A stretch of DNA of 64,000 bases from an uncultured Sphaerochaeta sp. GTDB lineage: Bacteria > Spirochaetota > Spirochaetia > Sphaerochaetales > Sphaerochaetaceae. The notes below the pieces were generated by a model. The model was given only the letters and a program-made list of their open reading frames with translations. It did not search any database and had not been told where the DNA came from. This document shows positions 39,627-49,369 of the stretch, one piece after another. Each line of letters opens with the position of its first letter. Within the stretch, counting starts at the first letter, position 1. The position numbers and the translations under genes are program-made. The stretch is taken from positions 186,001 to 250,000 of the forward strand of contig NZ_OY781063.1 of the NCBI RefSeq assembly GCF_963676285.1. The letters are read 5' to 3'.

Positions 39627-41657
39627 ATGAACGAGAAGACAACACGAAATATTGGAATTATGGCACATATTGATGCGGGTAAGACCACTACCACTGAACG
39701 CATCCTCTATTATACAGGTGAAAACCATCGCATCGGTGAGGTAGACAACGGGGAAGCAACCATGGACTTCCTCGAACAGGAGCAGGATCGCGGTATCACC
39801 ATCGCAAGTGCCGCCACCACCTGTTACTGGAAAGAACACCAGATCAATATTATCGATACCCCGGGACATGTAGACTTCACTGCAGAAGTGGAGCGTTCCC
39901 TACGTGTTCTTGACGGAGCGGTCATGGTTGTATGCGCAGTCGGCGGAGTGGAGCCACAGACAGAGACAGTCTGGAGACAGGCAGATACCTATCGTGTACC
40001 CCGTATCGCGTTCATCAACAAGATGGATAGGCTCGGGGCCAACTTCCATGAGGCAGTCTCCGAGCTGAAACTCAAATTGGGAGCAAATCCAATACCTCTT
40101 TTCCTTCCTGTCGGGGCAGAGAACAATTTCAGTGGCATCATCAACCTGCTTACCAAAAAGTATTATGTATACAGTATTGAAGACCAGGGAATGACCTATA
40201 CTGAAGAGGAGATTCCTTCCTCAATGCAGGAAGAGGTGGAAAGCTGGTACGAGAAGCTGATTGACAGTGTCGCCTCCTTCAGCGACGAAATCACTGAACT
40301 ATACTTTGAAGGTGAACCCATCGATGCTGAGCTGATCAAGAAAACCTTGAAGAAGGCGACCATTGCACGACAGGCTCTTCCGGTGTTTGTCGGCTCCTCA
40401 CTCAAGGATATCGGTGTCCAGGCCCTCCTGGATGGAGTCATAGACTACCTTCCCTCCCCCTCCGAGGTTCCCCCTATCGTCGGACTTCATCAGAAGACGG
40501 AAAAGAGTGTTGAGATTCCCTATGACAAGAACAAACCACCACTTGGCCTCATCTTCAAGATCCAGGTGGACAGGGAAGCCGGTCCCATGAGTTTTGTCAG
40601 GGTATACAATGGTACCATCAAGAAAGGTACTGCCTTGATGAACATCAGCAAGAAGAAACGGGAGCGGGTAAACAGGATTCTGCGTATGCATGCAGACCGT
40701 CCAGAGGAATTGAGTGAGCTCGAGGCAGGTGATATTGGTGTGATCATTGGGTTCAAGGAGGGAAGAACCGGTGATACGGTAGGCAGTGAAGGGGCGCAGG
40801 TCCTCCTCGAGGAGATGCACTTCCCCATTCCTGTCATCTCAGTTGCCATTGAGCCGAACAGCCTCAGTGACGGGGATAAACTACGCACCGCTCTCGGGAT
40901 CCTTGCCCAGGAAGATCCCACCTTCACCTACCGTGATGACGATGAGACAGGCCAGCTGGTGATCAGCGGGATGGGTGAGCTCCATCTGGATGTATTGGTA
41001 ACAAGGCTCACCAAGGAGATGAAGATCAAGGCACGTGTGGGTAACCCACAGGTGACCTACCGTGAATCAGTTACCAAGGAAACCAGTGGAAGCGAGAAGT
41101 TCTCCAAGATCATCGCCGGCAAGGAGAATACTGCAGGTGTTGGCATCACCATTCGCCCCCTTCCCTCGGGAAGCGGGAACCGCTATACCTGTTCGGCGAA
41201 GGTAAGAGGCATGGACGAACAGTACTATGAAGCGGTAAAACGAGGAATCACCAATGCCTTCAAGGGAGGCATCCAGTTTGGATATGAGACGGTGGACCTT
41301 GAGGTTGAGGTTACAAGCATCACCTATAATGAACTTACCGCCACCCCGTTTGCATTTGAGGCTTGTGCCGCAATGTGTTTTGACAAGGTTGCACAGAGCG
41401 CCGCCCCCATCCTGATGGAGCCGGTGATGAAGGTTACCGTAATCGTTCCTACACAGTATGTAGGAGAAGCTATCAGCAGCATCACCAGCAGGGGTGGACT
41501 GGTTAACAGCATCGAAAGCAGGACAGCAAGTGAACACATCCATGCACAGGCACCACTGTCTCAGTTGTTTGGTTATTCCACTGCACTACGTTCTGCAACT
41601 CAAGGCAGGGGAACCTTTTCGATGGAATTCGACCACTACGCGCAAAAAACCCGCTAA
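39627..41657 (+). CDS. fusA: Elongation factor G
   Basis: A 676-aa translational GTPase with complete G motifs: [12 protein letters not shown] near residue 14, RGITIASA near 52, [11 protein letters not shown] near 77 with the catalytic His, and [10 protein letters not shown] near 130. Domains II-V follow in the usual order ([11 protein letters not shown] near 330, [10 protein letters not shown] near 450). It drives tRNA and mRNA translocation. It is somewhat shorter than E. coli EF-G (704). Spirochaetes often carry divergent EF-G copies (spdEFG1/2), and this may be one of them. Not in an str operon, since rpsL/rpsG/tuf are absent. Confidence 0.92.
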   Translation: MNEKTTRNIGIMAHIDAGKTTTTERILYYTGENHRIGEVDNGEATMDFLEQEQDRGITIASAATTCYWKEHQINIIDTPGHVDFTAEVERSLRVLDGAVMVVCAVGGVEPQTETVWRQADTYRVPRIAFINKMDRLGANFHEAVSELKLKLGANPIPLFLPVGAENNFSGIINLLTKKYYVYSIEDQGMTYTEEEIPSSMQEEVESWYEKLIDSVASFSDEITELYFEGEPIDAELIKKTLKKATIARQALPVFVGSSLKDIGVQALLDGVIDYLPSPSEVPPIVGLHQKTEKSVEIPYDKNKPPLGLIFKIQVDREAGPMSFVRVYNGTIKKGTALMNISKKKRERVNRILRMHADRPEELSELEAGDIGVIIGFKEGRTGDTVGSEGAQVLLEEMHFPIPVISVAIEPNSLSDGDKLRTALGILAQEDPTFTYRDDDETGQLVISGMGELHLDVLVTRLTKEMKIKARVGNPQVTYRESVTKETSGSEKFSKIIAGKENTAGVGITIRPLPSGSGNRYTCSAKVRGMDEQYYEAVKRGITNAFKGGIQFGYETVDLEVEVTSITYNELTATPFAFEACAAMCFDKVAQSAAPILMEPVMKVTVIVPTQYVGEAISSITSRGGLVNSIESRTASEHIHAQAPLSQLFGYSTALRSATQGRGTFSMEFDHYAQKTR

Positions 41658-41763
41658 TGGTATGGAAAAACATCGAAACGGCATGGTAGCAATCTTGCGA
41701 AGTTATGACAAATATGCCTAGAATGTATTGAAAGCGGTGCAAATACTACACCGTTGGAGGTAA

Positions 41764-41791
41764 TTTACACGCTTTTCGGTTGTTTTACATT
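41764..41791 (+). promoter_or_regulatory. Candidate promoter of the XRE regulator gene
   Basis: TTTACA, 16 bases, TACATT, ending 24 bases before the ATG, with AAGAGGAG between. A GGTGCAAATACTACACC inverted element just upstream (about 41736-41752) may be an operator, possibly for the XRE protein itself. Confidence 0.5.
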
Positions 41792-41815
41792 GCAATTTCA
41801 TAAGAGGAGTACAAC

Positions 41816-42139
41816 ATGGCTAGAACCTACAATTTGCAGGACATTTTCGCAAGGAACCTGAAGGAGCGCAGAAGAAAGCTCTCCCTGACCCAAGCTCAAT
41901 TGGCTGAGAAGATCGGCGTTTCCACCTCATTTGTGACAGAGATCGAGACCTCAAGGAAAGCACCATCATTCTCCACCATAGAGAAGATCAGTGCCGCGTT
42001 GGATGTCCCCTGTTGGACCTTTTTTTGCGAGGATGGTGACAAGCTTCCCAATGATGTCACTGTCATGGACCAATTCGCATATAAGCTTAAACAGGACATC
42101 AACCACATCATCGATGTGAATGTCAGCCTGACCCGTTAG
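41816..42139 (+). CDS. XRE-family helix-turn-helix transcriptional regulator
   Basis: A 107-aa single-domain DNA-binding protein: the HTH_3 pattern NLKERRRKLSLTQAQLAEKIG, then STSFVTEIETSRKAPSFSTIEKISAALD fills residues 14-65, and a helical C-terminal tail of about 40 residues follows, probably for dimerisation. Targets are unknown. It lies between two EF-G genes and has its own promoter-like sequence and a terminator after it, so it is likely transcribed alone. Confidence 0.9.
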   Translation: MARTYNLQDIFARNLKERRRKLSLTQAQLAEKIGVSTSFVTEIETSRKAPSFSTIEKISAALDVPCWTFFCEDGDKLPNDVTVMDQFAYKLKQDINHIIDVNVSLTR

Positions 42140-42173
42140 GCTGGACATACAGATTGTTCTCACGCACGTACCG

Positions 42174-42208
42174 GCGGACATCCTCTGGCATGAGGGTGTC
42201 TGCTTTTT
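42174..42208 (+). terminator. Rho-independent terminator after the XRE gene
   Basis: GCGGACATCCTC pairs with GAGGGTGTCTGC (12 bp with two G-T pairs) around a five-base loop, followed by TTTTTTG. Separates the XRE gene from the EF-G-like gene. Confidence 0.88.
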
Positions 42209-42318
42209 TGTATCCTGTGGTTGAGTGCTGAAACAGAATTCTTTTGACATATGAGTTGATGGGGCGTACCATACATGCATGCGTTCTAGATCAGCATAAT
42301 GTGATCAAAGGAGGAAAT

Positions 42319-44400
42319 ATGAGCGTTGTCAGCAATGATTTGAGGAATGTCGCCATCATCGGCCACAACGACACCGGGAAAACCACGTTGGTGGAACAAT
42401 TGTTATTTTATGCCAATGTGATTTCCCGGGCAGAGAATGTCTCCAGTGGAAAGACCGTAAGCGATTACACGGATGAGGAAATTTCCCATAAGATTTCCAT
42501 TCATGCTTCCCTCGCCTCCCTGGGATGGGAAGGAAAAACCCTGAACTTCATCGATACCCCGGGAACTGCAGGGTTTATCGGTGAGACCATCTGCGGATTC
42601 CGATCCTGCGAATCAGCAGTAATGGTTGTTGACGCACGTGATGGAGCCCAGATTGAGACAATCAAGCTCTGGCGTCATCTTGATCAACGCAATAAACCAC
42701 GGGCGGTGTTCATCAACAAGATGGACCGGGATCGTGCAGACTATACACAAGTACTCGAGAACCTTCGAGAGACCTTCAAAGCCAATTTTGTCCCCATTGT
42801 CATCCCTATCGGAAGCGGCAAGGATTTCAAGGGTGTCATCAATCTGATTGAAGACAAAGCCTACATGGTGGGCGATGATGGAAAAGAAAAAGAGGCTGAG
42901 ATCCCTTCGGACATGAAGGAGTTCGAGGAACAATACCACAACGATCTAGTGGAAAATGCCGCTGAGGGAGCAGATGATCTCATCGAGAAGTATTTTGAGG
43001 AAGGGACTCTCTCCAGTGAGGATATCAGGCGCGGGCTACGCGAAGGGATGGACGACAACCGGGTCATCCCGGTATTCTGTGGTGCTGCTGAGCAAGGAAG
43101 CGGAATGGTAAGCTTGCTCAATTTCATCAGGAACAACTTCCCCAAGCCAATCGGCAAATCCGATTGGATCATCAACGAGGATGGCAGTGAATCTGAATTC
43201 GCCATCACAGAGGAAGGACCAGCAGCAGCAGTGGTCTTCAAGACAACCATCGACCAGTTCAGCGGGAAATTGAGCTTCCTGAAGGTGCTCAGGGGTACCA
43301 TCAAGGGAGATACAGAACTGTACAATCCGCATCTCAACAGAAAAGAACGTTCTGGCAAGGTCTACCGGCTCGTCGGCAAAAAACTTATCGAAACAGATAT
43401 GTTGGCAGCAGGAGACATCGGTGTCATTGCAAAGAGCAACATCGCTTCCACCAATTCAACCCTGGTGGAAGGGAGTGATACGAAGTTCCAGTTCAAACCT
43501 CTCGCCTTCCCACAGCCAATCTACAGCCTCGCGATCAGTGCAGAGGACAAGAAGAGCGAAGTGAAGATGAACGAGTCACTTCACAAGGTAACTGAAGAGG
43601 ATCTGACCTTCCTGATCAAGTACAATGAGGAGACCAAGGAAAATGTGGTAGCCGGTATGGGTGAACTGCATCTGAACATGATTCTCGACAAGGTACGGGA
43701 AAAGCAGAAGGTAAACATCATTACCAAGCTTCCCAGGGTGGCATACCGAGAGACCATAACCAAGAAAAGCGGTATTGCTGAGTACTCACACAAGAAGCAG
43801 AGTGGTGGCCATGGTCAGTATGCACGTGTCCTGATCGAGATCGAGCCTCTGGAAAGGGGTGCCTACTACTCCTTCACCAATGCAATCAAGGGTGGTTCAG
43901 TCAGCAAGGGATATGTCCCCGGTATTGAGAAGGGATTGCATGAACTGATGGAGGAAGGCTATCTTGCCGGCTATCCAATGATGGATATCGGCATCACCCT
44001 CGTCGATGGAAAGGAGCACCCGGTAGATTCCAGTGAAATGGCATTCAAGCTTGCTGCAAAGGGAGCCATGAAAATTGCCGTGGACAAGGCCAAACCTGTC
44101 CTACTTGAACCTATCATGCTTCTTAGTGTATATATTGAGAATGATTATCTGGGAGACATCCTTTCTGACCTGAGCAGCAAACGTGGACGGGTACTTGGTC
44201 AGGAAGACATGGGAAATCTGCAGTTGGTGAAAGCCCAGGTACCTCAATCAGAACTCCTCAACTACGCAATCGACCTGAAGTCGATGACCAGTGGTACGGG
44301 AAGTTTTGAAATGGAGTTCGACCATTACGAGCCTCTCAGTGGAAAACTGGCTGATGAGGTAATCAAGGCCTACAAAGATTCCTTAGCGGAAGAGGAGTAG
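42319..44400 (+). CDS. EF-G-like translational GTPase with altered switch motifs
   Basis: A 693-aa protein with all EF-G domains, belonging to the divergent EF-G II-like group. The P-loop reads GHNDTGKTTLVE near residue 14; the usual RGITI switch I region reads SHKISIHAS, and the switch [10 protein letters not shown] reads DTPGTAGF, so the catalytic His is a Thr near residue 82. NKMDRDRADY near 135 is intact. Domain IV has KKQSGGHGQYARV near 495, as in true EF-G. GTP hydrolysis may be slow or differently triggered; ribosome recycling, stress or a specialised translocation role is possible. The ATG at 42319 has AAAGGAGG 5 bases upstream. Confidence 0.9.
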   Translation: MSVVSNDLRNVAIIGHNDTGKTTLVEQLLFYANVISRAENVSSGKTVSDYTDEEISHKISIHASLASLGWEGKTLNFIDTPGTAGFIGETICGFRSCESAVMVVDARDGAQIETIKLWRHLDQRNKPRAVFINKMDRDRADYTQVLENLRETFKANFVPIVIPIGSGKDFKGVINLIEDKAYMVGDDGKEKEAEIPSDMKEFEEQYHNDLVENAAEGADDLIEKYFEEGTLSSEDIRRGLREGMDDNRVIPVFCGAAEQGSGMVSLLNFIRNNFPKPIGKSDWIINEDGSESEFAITEEGPAAAVVFKTTIDQFSGKLSFLKVLRGTIKGDTELYNPHLNRKERSGKVYRLVGKKLIETDMLAAGDIGVIAKSNIASTNSTLVEGSDTKFQFKPLAFPQPIYSLAISAEDKKSEVKMNESLHKVTEEDLTFLIKYNEETKENVVAGMGELHLNMILDKVREKQKVNIITKLPRVAYRETITKKSGIAEYSHKKQSGGHGQYARVLIEIEPLERGAYYSFTNAIKGGSVSKGYVPGIEKGLHELMEEGYLAGYPMMDIGITLVDGKEHPVDSSEMAFKLAAKGAMKIAVDKAKPVLLEPIMLLSVYIENDYLGDILSDLSSKRGRVLGQEDMGNLQLVKAQVPQSELLNYAIDLKSMTSGTGSFEMEFDHYEPLSGKLADEVIKAYKDSLAEEE

Positions 44401-44408
44401 GTGGTGGA

Positions 44409-44491
44409 CAATCAGATTATTGCTTTTCTGATTGCTTGAGAGTGAATTTGTGGAACCTTGGAAGGGAGCTTGCGGCGGCAGGCTCCCTTCC
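44409..44491. terminator. Two hairpins between the convergent EF-G-like and trmB genes
   Basis: CAATCAGA pairs with TCTGATTG at 44409-44434, and a 14-bp stem GGAAGGGAGCTTGC pairs with GCAGGCTCCCTTCC around GGCG at 44460-44491. The second is strong but no T run follows on either strand, so termination there may be weak or Rho-dependent; the stems may also protect both 3' ends. Confidence 0.6.
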
Positions 44492-44497
44492 CTCATC

Positions 44498-45235
44498 TCA
44501 GCGTTTTTCCACCCAAACCTCGTTGATCGGATGGGACTTTGCGAGTCCCTTCTCTTCAAAGCGTGTGGTATCCCTCCAAGGGACAGGCGGAGCAAATCCC
44601 CCATGGGGATTCACCAGAGATGGTGTATTGCCAAACACCTCAAGCATCTGGTGGGCATACTCTTCCCAGTCCGTGACACAGTAGATATACCCTCCCTGTA
44701 CCAGTTTGCTTGCAAGCAATGAGGCAAAAGGTTCCTGGATGAGCCGACGTTTCTGCTGACGTTTCTTCGGCCATGGGTCAGGAAAGAAAATATGGAATCC
44801 TGCAACACTGTTATCTGGAATCATGGAGCGAAGCACCTCCACTGCGTCGAAACGCATCAGGCGCACATTATCCAGCCCTTCCCGCCCAACGACATCCAAG
44901 AGCTTGGTGAAGCCAGAGAGGAACACCTCCAATCCAAGATAATTGAACTGGTTTCGCTCCTTGGCGATACGACTGGTGGCACTCCCCATGCCAAAACCAA
45001 TCTCAATAACCAGGGGGTTCTCGTTCCCATACACCTGAAAGTAGTCCATCAGTTCCTGGCGAAAGGGGATTCCATAGGTCGCGTAATAGCGCTTGACTGC
45101 CTCAACCTGGAAGGTTTTCAGATAGCACCCTCTGAGCACGTAGCTCTTGACTGGACGCCTGGCCCCTTCCCTTCTACTCTCCACCCACTGCAACTCAGGA
45201 ATATCCTGGAAGATTGTATCTTGCGTAACCTGCAT
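44498..45235 (-). CDS. trmB: tRNA (guanine-N7)-methyltransferase TrmB
   Basis: A 245-aa SAM-dependent methyltransferase that forms m7G46 in tRNA. The SAM site is LVIEIGFGMGSAT near residue 75, FDAVEVL near 127, and the family motif FFPDPWPKKRQQKRR near 150 (often KxHHxKRR, here QQ). VWVEKR-type ending follows LAKSHPINE. TAGGAG at the mfd stop is its ribosome site, 8 bp after mfd. Confidence 0.95.
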   Translation of the reverse strand: MQVTQDTIFQDIPELQWVESRREGARRPVKSYVLRGCYLKTFQVEAVKRYYATYGIPFRQELMDYFQVYGNENPLVIEIGFGMGSATSRIAKERNQFNYLGLEVFLSGFTKLLDVVGREGLDNVRLMRFDAVEVLRSMIPDNSVAGFHIFFPDPWPKKRQQKRRLIQEPFASLLASKLVQGGYIYCVTDWEEYAHQMLEVFGNTPSLVNPHGGFAPPVPWRDTTRFEEKGLAKSHPINEVWVEKR

Positions 45236-45243
45236 GCAAACTC

Positions 45244-48200
45244 CTACAGCAACCGCTGCAACTTCTCCATCAGGAACACGGCCTTGTCCCTGAGTGAGAC
45301 TGCATCAGTCTTCATATACATAATATTCATCTTTCTCATGTCCAACCACACACGTTTATTACTCAAGGCGATGAGATTCATCACCTTGTTCACATTCAGA
45401 TCTGCAACCTTGCCAAACTCAATGGTGACGACTCCCCTGCGGTCTGTCAAATGGATGATTGACAGTTTGCGACAGATGATCTTGATTTGTGCAATATACA
45501 GGAGATTGGCAACCTCCTCGGGAGGTGGTCCGAACCGGTCACTGAGCTCGCTGCTCAGGGAGTGCAGCTGTTCCTCATTGTTTATGGAGGCTATCTTTCG
45601 ATAGATATCGAACTTCACCGAAGGGGCCTTGATATACGTGTCAGGAATGAATCCGGTATAATCGAGTTCGAGGAACACTTCCTTATCCTCCTCTTTCAAC
45701 CCTTCCTTCCTCAGGTCCCTGATTGCCTCATCCAGGATTCGGATATACATATCAAGACCGACCGAGGAGAGCTGTCCGCTCTGTTCACGGCCAAGCAGAT
45801 TCCCGGTTCCCCTGATCTCCATATCCTTCATGGCCACCTTGAAACCAGAACCGAGCTCTGTATGTTCACTGATGATCTTGAGCCGTTTCACTGCAATTTC
45901 ACTGAGGGCGCTCCCCTGGGGATAGAAGAGATAGGCATAAGCCTGACGGTCATTGCGCCCCACCCTTCCCCTGAGCTGATAGAGCTGGCTCAGTCCATAT
46001 CGATCAGCCCGGTCGATGATCATGGTATTAACGTTCGGGATATCAATACCATTCTCGATGATGGTGGTAGAAACCAACACCTGAATTCCCTCATGGACAA
46101 AGCGCCTCATGGTATCTTCCAGCTGTCGGCTGTCCATCTGCCCATGTGCACTCTCAATGATCAAATCCGGCAACAAAGATGTCAACTGCTTGACCACTTC
46201 CTCAAGGCTTTCAATCCGATTGTGCAGGAAGAAGACCTGACCGCCCCGATCTACTTCCTCCCTGATGGCACGGACAATGACATCCTGATCATACTCTCCG
46301 ATATGAGTCTCAATGGGGCGGCGGGCGATGGGAGGGGTGGCCAGAAGTGACATGTCCCTGATTTTCAGCAGTGACATGTAGAGGGTTCTTGGAATGGGTG
46401 TGGCACTGAGTGAGAGCGAATCAATACTGTTCCTCAATACCTTGATACGCTCCTTGTCCTTGACACCGAAACGCTGTTCCTCATCAACGATCAAGAGACC
46501 AAGATCCCGGTACATGATATCCTTCTGCAGAATCCGATGTGTACCGAACAGTACATCAACCTTTCCCTCAGCAACACTGAGCAAAGTTGCTTTCTGGTCT
46601 TTCTTGGGTACGATCCTGGAGAGCTGGGCGCAGCGAACAGGGAAACTTCCCAACCTGCTGACAAAGTTCTGGTAATGTTGTTCTGCAAGAATGGTGGTAG
46701 GGGCCAGGAATGCAACCTGCTTCCCTCCCATGACCGCCTTGAAGGCAGCGCGGAAGGCAATCTCGGTTTTCCCATAGCCAACATCACCACAAACAAGACG
46801 GTCCATGACCATCGGCCTCTCCATATCCTCCTTGATATCCTCGATACAGGAGAGCTGGTCAGCTGTCTCATCAAAGGGGAAGGACGCTTCAAACTGCAAC
46901 TGCCAATCAGTGTCCTTGGGAAAAGCGAATCCAGGGCTGTTCTGCCGCTTTGCGTAGAGGGTTATCAGATGCTTTGCAAGGTCCTCGGCTTTTTTGCGGG
47001 CCTTGGCTTTCTTGTTCTCCCAACTGATGCCACCAAGCTTATCCAGTTTTGGGGCCCCTCCATCGCTTCCGATGTAGCGCTGGACCAGGTTTGCCTGCTC
47101 GATGGGAACATAGAGCATCTCACTGTCTGCATATGCAATCTTGATGAAATCACGTTCACGGTCAAAACTGGAAACACGGTCAATCTTGACAAATTTGCCC
47201 ACCCCGTAGTTAACGTGGACTACATAATCTCCCTCATTCAGATCAACAAAGGAGTCCAGGGGGGTCGACTGGGTATGTTGCAAGGTCTTGACCACCTGCC
47301 TTCTTCGCCCAAATATCTCGTGCTCACAGATGGCAATGATCTTCGCGCTTGGAAGGGAGAATCCTCCAGAAAGTTCCATCCTCTCATAGGAGAGGAATGG
47401 GAAAGCGCTGAGCATCTGGCTCAATCGTTGCAACTGCAACTGGTTCTCTGCAAAGATGGTCACCTTCCACCCCTGCTTCTCAAAACTCTTGAGATCATCC
47501 TTGAGCAAGGTAAAATTCCCGAAGTAGGAACGGGGGCCCTCGATATCGAACTTGAAGGCCCCAGGGGCCTGGCCTGCAAGATCCATCACTGTGATTGCAT
47601 ATCGGCAAGAGCTCTGGAAGAGAGGAAAATCGAGCAGCAACTCATCTGGTTTGAGCGCATCACGGTCTTCCAGGAAAGCTTGTCGATAGAGTGACTTTGC
47701 CTCAAGCTGCAAGCTATGAAAGCTGGTAGCGAGACGCTTGTCCCCGATAAAACAGAACAGGTCATCATCATCCAGGTACCCGTTGATTGAGGAGGTGATA
47801 AGCTTATCGGTTGCATCCACCAAGGATAATGTGAAGTGATCAACCCTGGACCGTGTTTCTTGTGAGATGGGATCAAAACTGCTGATCTTGCCCACCTGAT
47901 CCCAATCTGCGTAGATCCTGAAAGGATGGTCACTCTCATAGGGGAAAATATCCATGACCTCCCCTCTCAAGCTGAATTCACCGATTGCATTGGTGGAGAC
48001 GGTGTTGATATAACCGGCCCGTGAAAGTTGCTCTGCGATGCTGGTACTGTCAAAAGCTCCTCCAACCCTAACCGATAAGGAAGAGGCTGAGAGTGTCTCC
48101 GGACTGACCAAGGGGCCTACAAAAGCCCTCAGGTGGGTTACAATCATCCCATGACGCATCTCAGTGATGGAAGTCAACCGATTGAGCTGGTCATATTCGA

Positions 48201-48525
48201 CATTGTCCCCACTGAACGGGGTATAGAGCTTTCTCCCATTGCTGGGAAGATAGATTGTCTTGAGTTCATTGCTGTAGGGTGCATCCTGATTATGCGAGAC
48301 ACCACTGTCCTTGAGCAGGTCCTTTGCACTCTCCTCGGTTGGGCATATGACCCAGATGCGGCCTTTGTGCTTTCGTGAGATCATGCGAAGGAACTGGGCA
48401 AGGGGATACCCCTCCAACCCTTCCAGGTGCAGGTGTCGGGTGGTCGTGCCATACGCCTTGTAAGCGGTGCTGTTTTTGATATACGATTGGACAAGGGTTG
48501 AAATAGGTGTTTGCATAAGCGCCAT
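45244..48525 (-). CDS. mfd: Transcription-repair coupling factor Mfd
   Basis: About 1,093 aa, near the usual 1,100-1,150. It removes stalled RNA polymerase and recruits UvrA. The N-terminal UvrB-like part (residues 1-350), the RNA polymerase-interacting domain with EGDYVVHVNYGVGKF near 440, a superfamily 2 helicase with Walker A CGDVGYGKTEIA near 580 and DEEQ box LIVDEEQRFGVK near 680, the translocase motif RADRYGLSQLYQLRGRVGRND near 840, and the C-terminal TRCF domain can be read. The frame runs back to 48777, but that would cover the divergent gene at 48560. The ATG at 48525 is preferred; 48516 is possible. Confidence 0.95.
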   Translation of the reverse strand: MALMQTPISTLVQSYIKNSTAYKAYGTTTRHLHLEGLEGYPLAQFLRMISRKHKGRIWVICPTEESAKDLLKDSGVSHNQDAPYSNELKTIYLPSNGRKLYTPFSGDNVEYDQLNRLTSITEMRHGMIVTHLRAFVGPLVSPETLSASSLSVRVGGAFDSTSIAEQLSRAGYINTVSTNAIGEFSLRGEVMDIFPYESDHPFRIYADWDQVGKISSFDPISQETRSRVDHFTLSLVDATDKLITSSINGYLDDDDLFCFIGDKRLATSFHSLQLEAKSLYRQAFLEDRDALKPDELLLDFPLFQSSCRYAITVMDLAGQAPGAFKFDIEGPRSYFGNFTLLKDDLKSFEKQGWKVTIFAENQLQLQRLSQMLSAFPFLSYERMELSGGFSLPSAKIIAICEHEIFGRRRQVVKTLQHTQSTPLDSFVDLNEGDYVVHVNYGVGKFVKIDRVSSFDRERDFIKIAYADSEMLYVPIEQANLVQRYIGSDGGAPKLDKLGGISWENKKAKARKKAEDLAKHLITLYAKRQNSPGFAFPKDTDWQLQFEASFPFDETADQLSCIEDIKEDMERPMVMDRLVCGDVGYGKTEIAFRAAFKAVMGGKQVAFLAPTTILAEQHYQNFVSRLGSFPVRCAQLSRIVPKKDQKATLLSVAEGKVDVLFGTHRILQKDIMYRDLGLLIVDEEQRFGVKDKERIKVLRNSIDSLSLSATPIPRTLYMSLLKIRDMSLLATPPIARRPIETHIGEYDQDVIVRAIREEVDRGGQVFFLHNRIESLEEVVKQLTSLLPDLIIESAHGQMDSRQLEDTMRRFVHEGIQVLVSTTIIENGIDIPNVNTMIIDRADRYGLSQLYQLRGRVGRNDRQAYAYLFYPQGSALSEIAVKRLKIISEHTELGSGFKVAMKDMEIRGTGNLLGREQSGQLSSVGLDMYIRILDEAIRDLRKEGLKEEDKEVFLELDYTGFIPDTYIKAPSVKFDIYRKIASINNEEQLHSLSSELSDRFGPPPEEVANLLYIAQIKIICRKLSIIHLTDRRGVVTIEFGKVADLNVNKVMNLIALSNKRVWLDMRKMNIMYMKTDAVSLRDKAVFLMEKLQRLL

Positions 48526-48559
48526 TACCCTATCATGAGCAAGAAGGTTATGCAAGATA

Positions 48560-49369
48560 ATGGAAAGCACACTTGATAAGAAAGCACTGGATACACTCGC
48601 CCTTGCCGTACAGGAAGCGGGGATGTATGCCAAAGCACAACAACAACATATCAGTCGGTCATACAAGAAGGATGGTTCGGTGATTACAGAGACGGACCTG
48701 GCAATCTCGAGGCGGATCATATCCGTGATCGAGGAGCTCTTCCCCTCATGCAACATCATCAGCGAGGAGACACTCACCCCATTCAGCGGGAGTGCTCCCT
48801 ACACCTTTGTCCTTGACCCTATCGATGGCACTGATGTCTACTCCCAGGGACTCCCTTGCTGGGCTGTGGCATTGGGCATTCTCAACAAGGACAGGGTGCC
48901 GGTCGGTGCCATGATCAGCGCCCCCCGCTGGGGAATCGGGGAGGATGATCTTTTCCTGCGACTTGACCCAGGAAAGGAGATCCTGATAAATGGACAGCCA
49001 TTGGTTATGGAGGGAAAGAAGGATTTCCCGCATCAGATTACCATGGGGTCAAGCGGGCAGCGATTGATGGATTTCTCCAGGTATGAAGGGAAGATCAGGA
49101 TCTTCGGTTCCTCCATCATCCACATGCTCAGCCCTGTTATCTATGAGCATATCCAGGGATGCGTTAACCAAAGTTGTTATGTATGGGATGTAACTGCCAG
49201 CCACGCAGTGCTGCGCTCAGCAGGAATGCTGGTGGAATATGTAGACGGAAAACCATTCAAATACGAAGATGACTTCCTCTTGCACCGAAGGCCATTCTCC
49301 CCTTCCCTCTATGTAGGGACAAGGGAATGCATCGATGCACTGAAGGTGGTACTCCCCCCTAAATGCTAG
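48560..49369 (+). CDS. Inositol monophosphatase-family phosphatase
   Basis: A 269-aa phosphatase with Mg-binding motifs: KDGSVITETDLAIS near residue 36, the Glu pair in IISEETL near 66, DPIDGTDVYSQGLP near 86 and the late WDVTASHAV near 213. It removes phosphate from inositol phosphates, 3'(2')-nucleotides (CysQ) or similar; the substrate is not decided by the sequence. Starts 34 bp from the divergent mfd start. The 3' end overlaps the convergent yhhQ gene by 11 bp. Confidence 0.88.
   Translation: MESTLDKKALDTLALAVQEAGMYAKAQQQHISRSYKKDGSVITETDLAISRRIISVIEELFPSCNIISEETLTPFSGSAPYTFVLDPIDGTDVYSQGLPCWAVALGILNKDRVPVGAMISAPRWGIGEDDLFLRLDPGKEILINGQPLVMEGKKDFPHQITMGSSGQRLMDFSRYEGKIRIFGSSIIHMLSPVIYEHIQGCVNQSCYVWDVTASHAVLRSAGMLVEYVDGKPFKYEDDFLLHRRPFSPSLYVGTRECIDALKVVLPPKC

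Noticed and set aside
48525..48777. Longer Mfd frame to 48777
   Set aside because: It covers the divergent phosphatase gene start; the extra residues are Cys- and Ser-rich and unlike Mfd.
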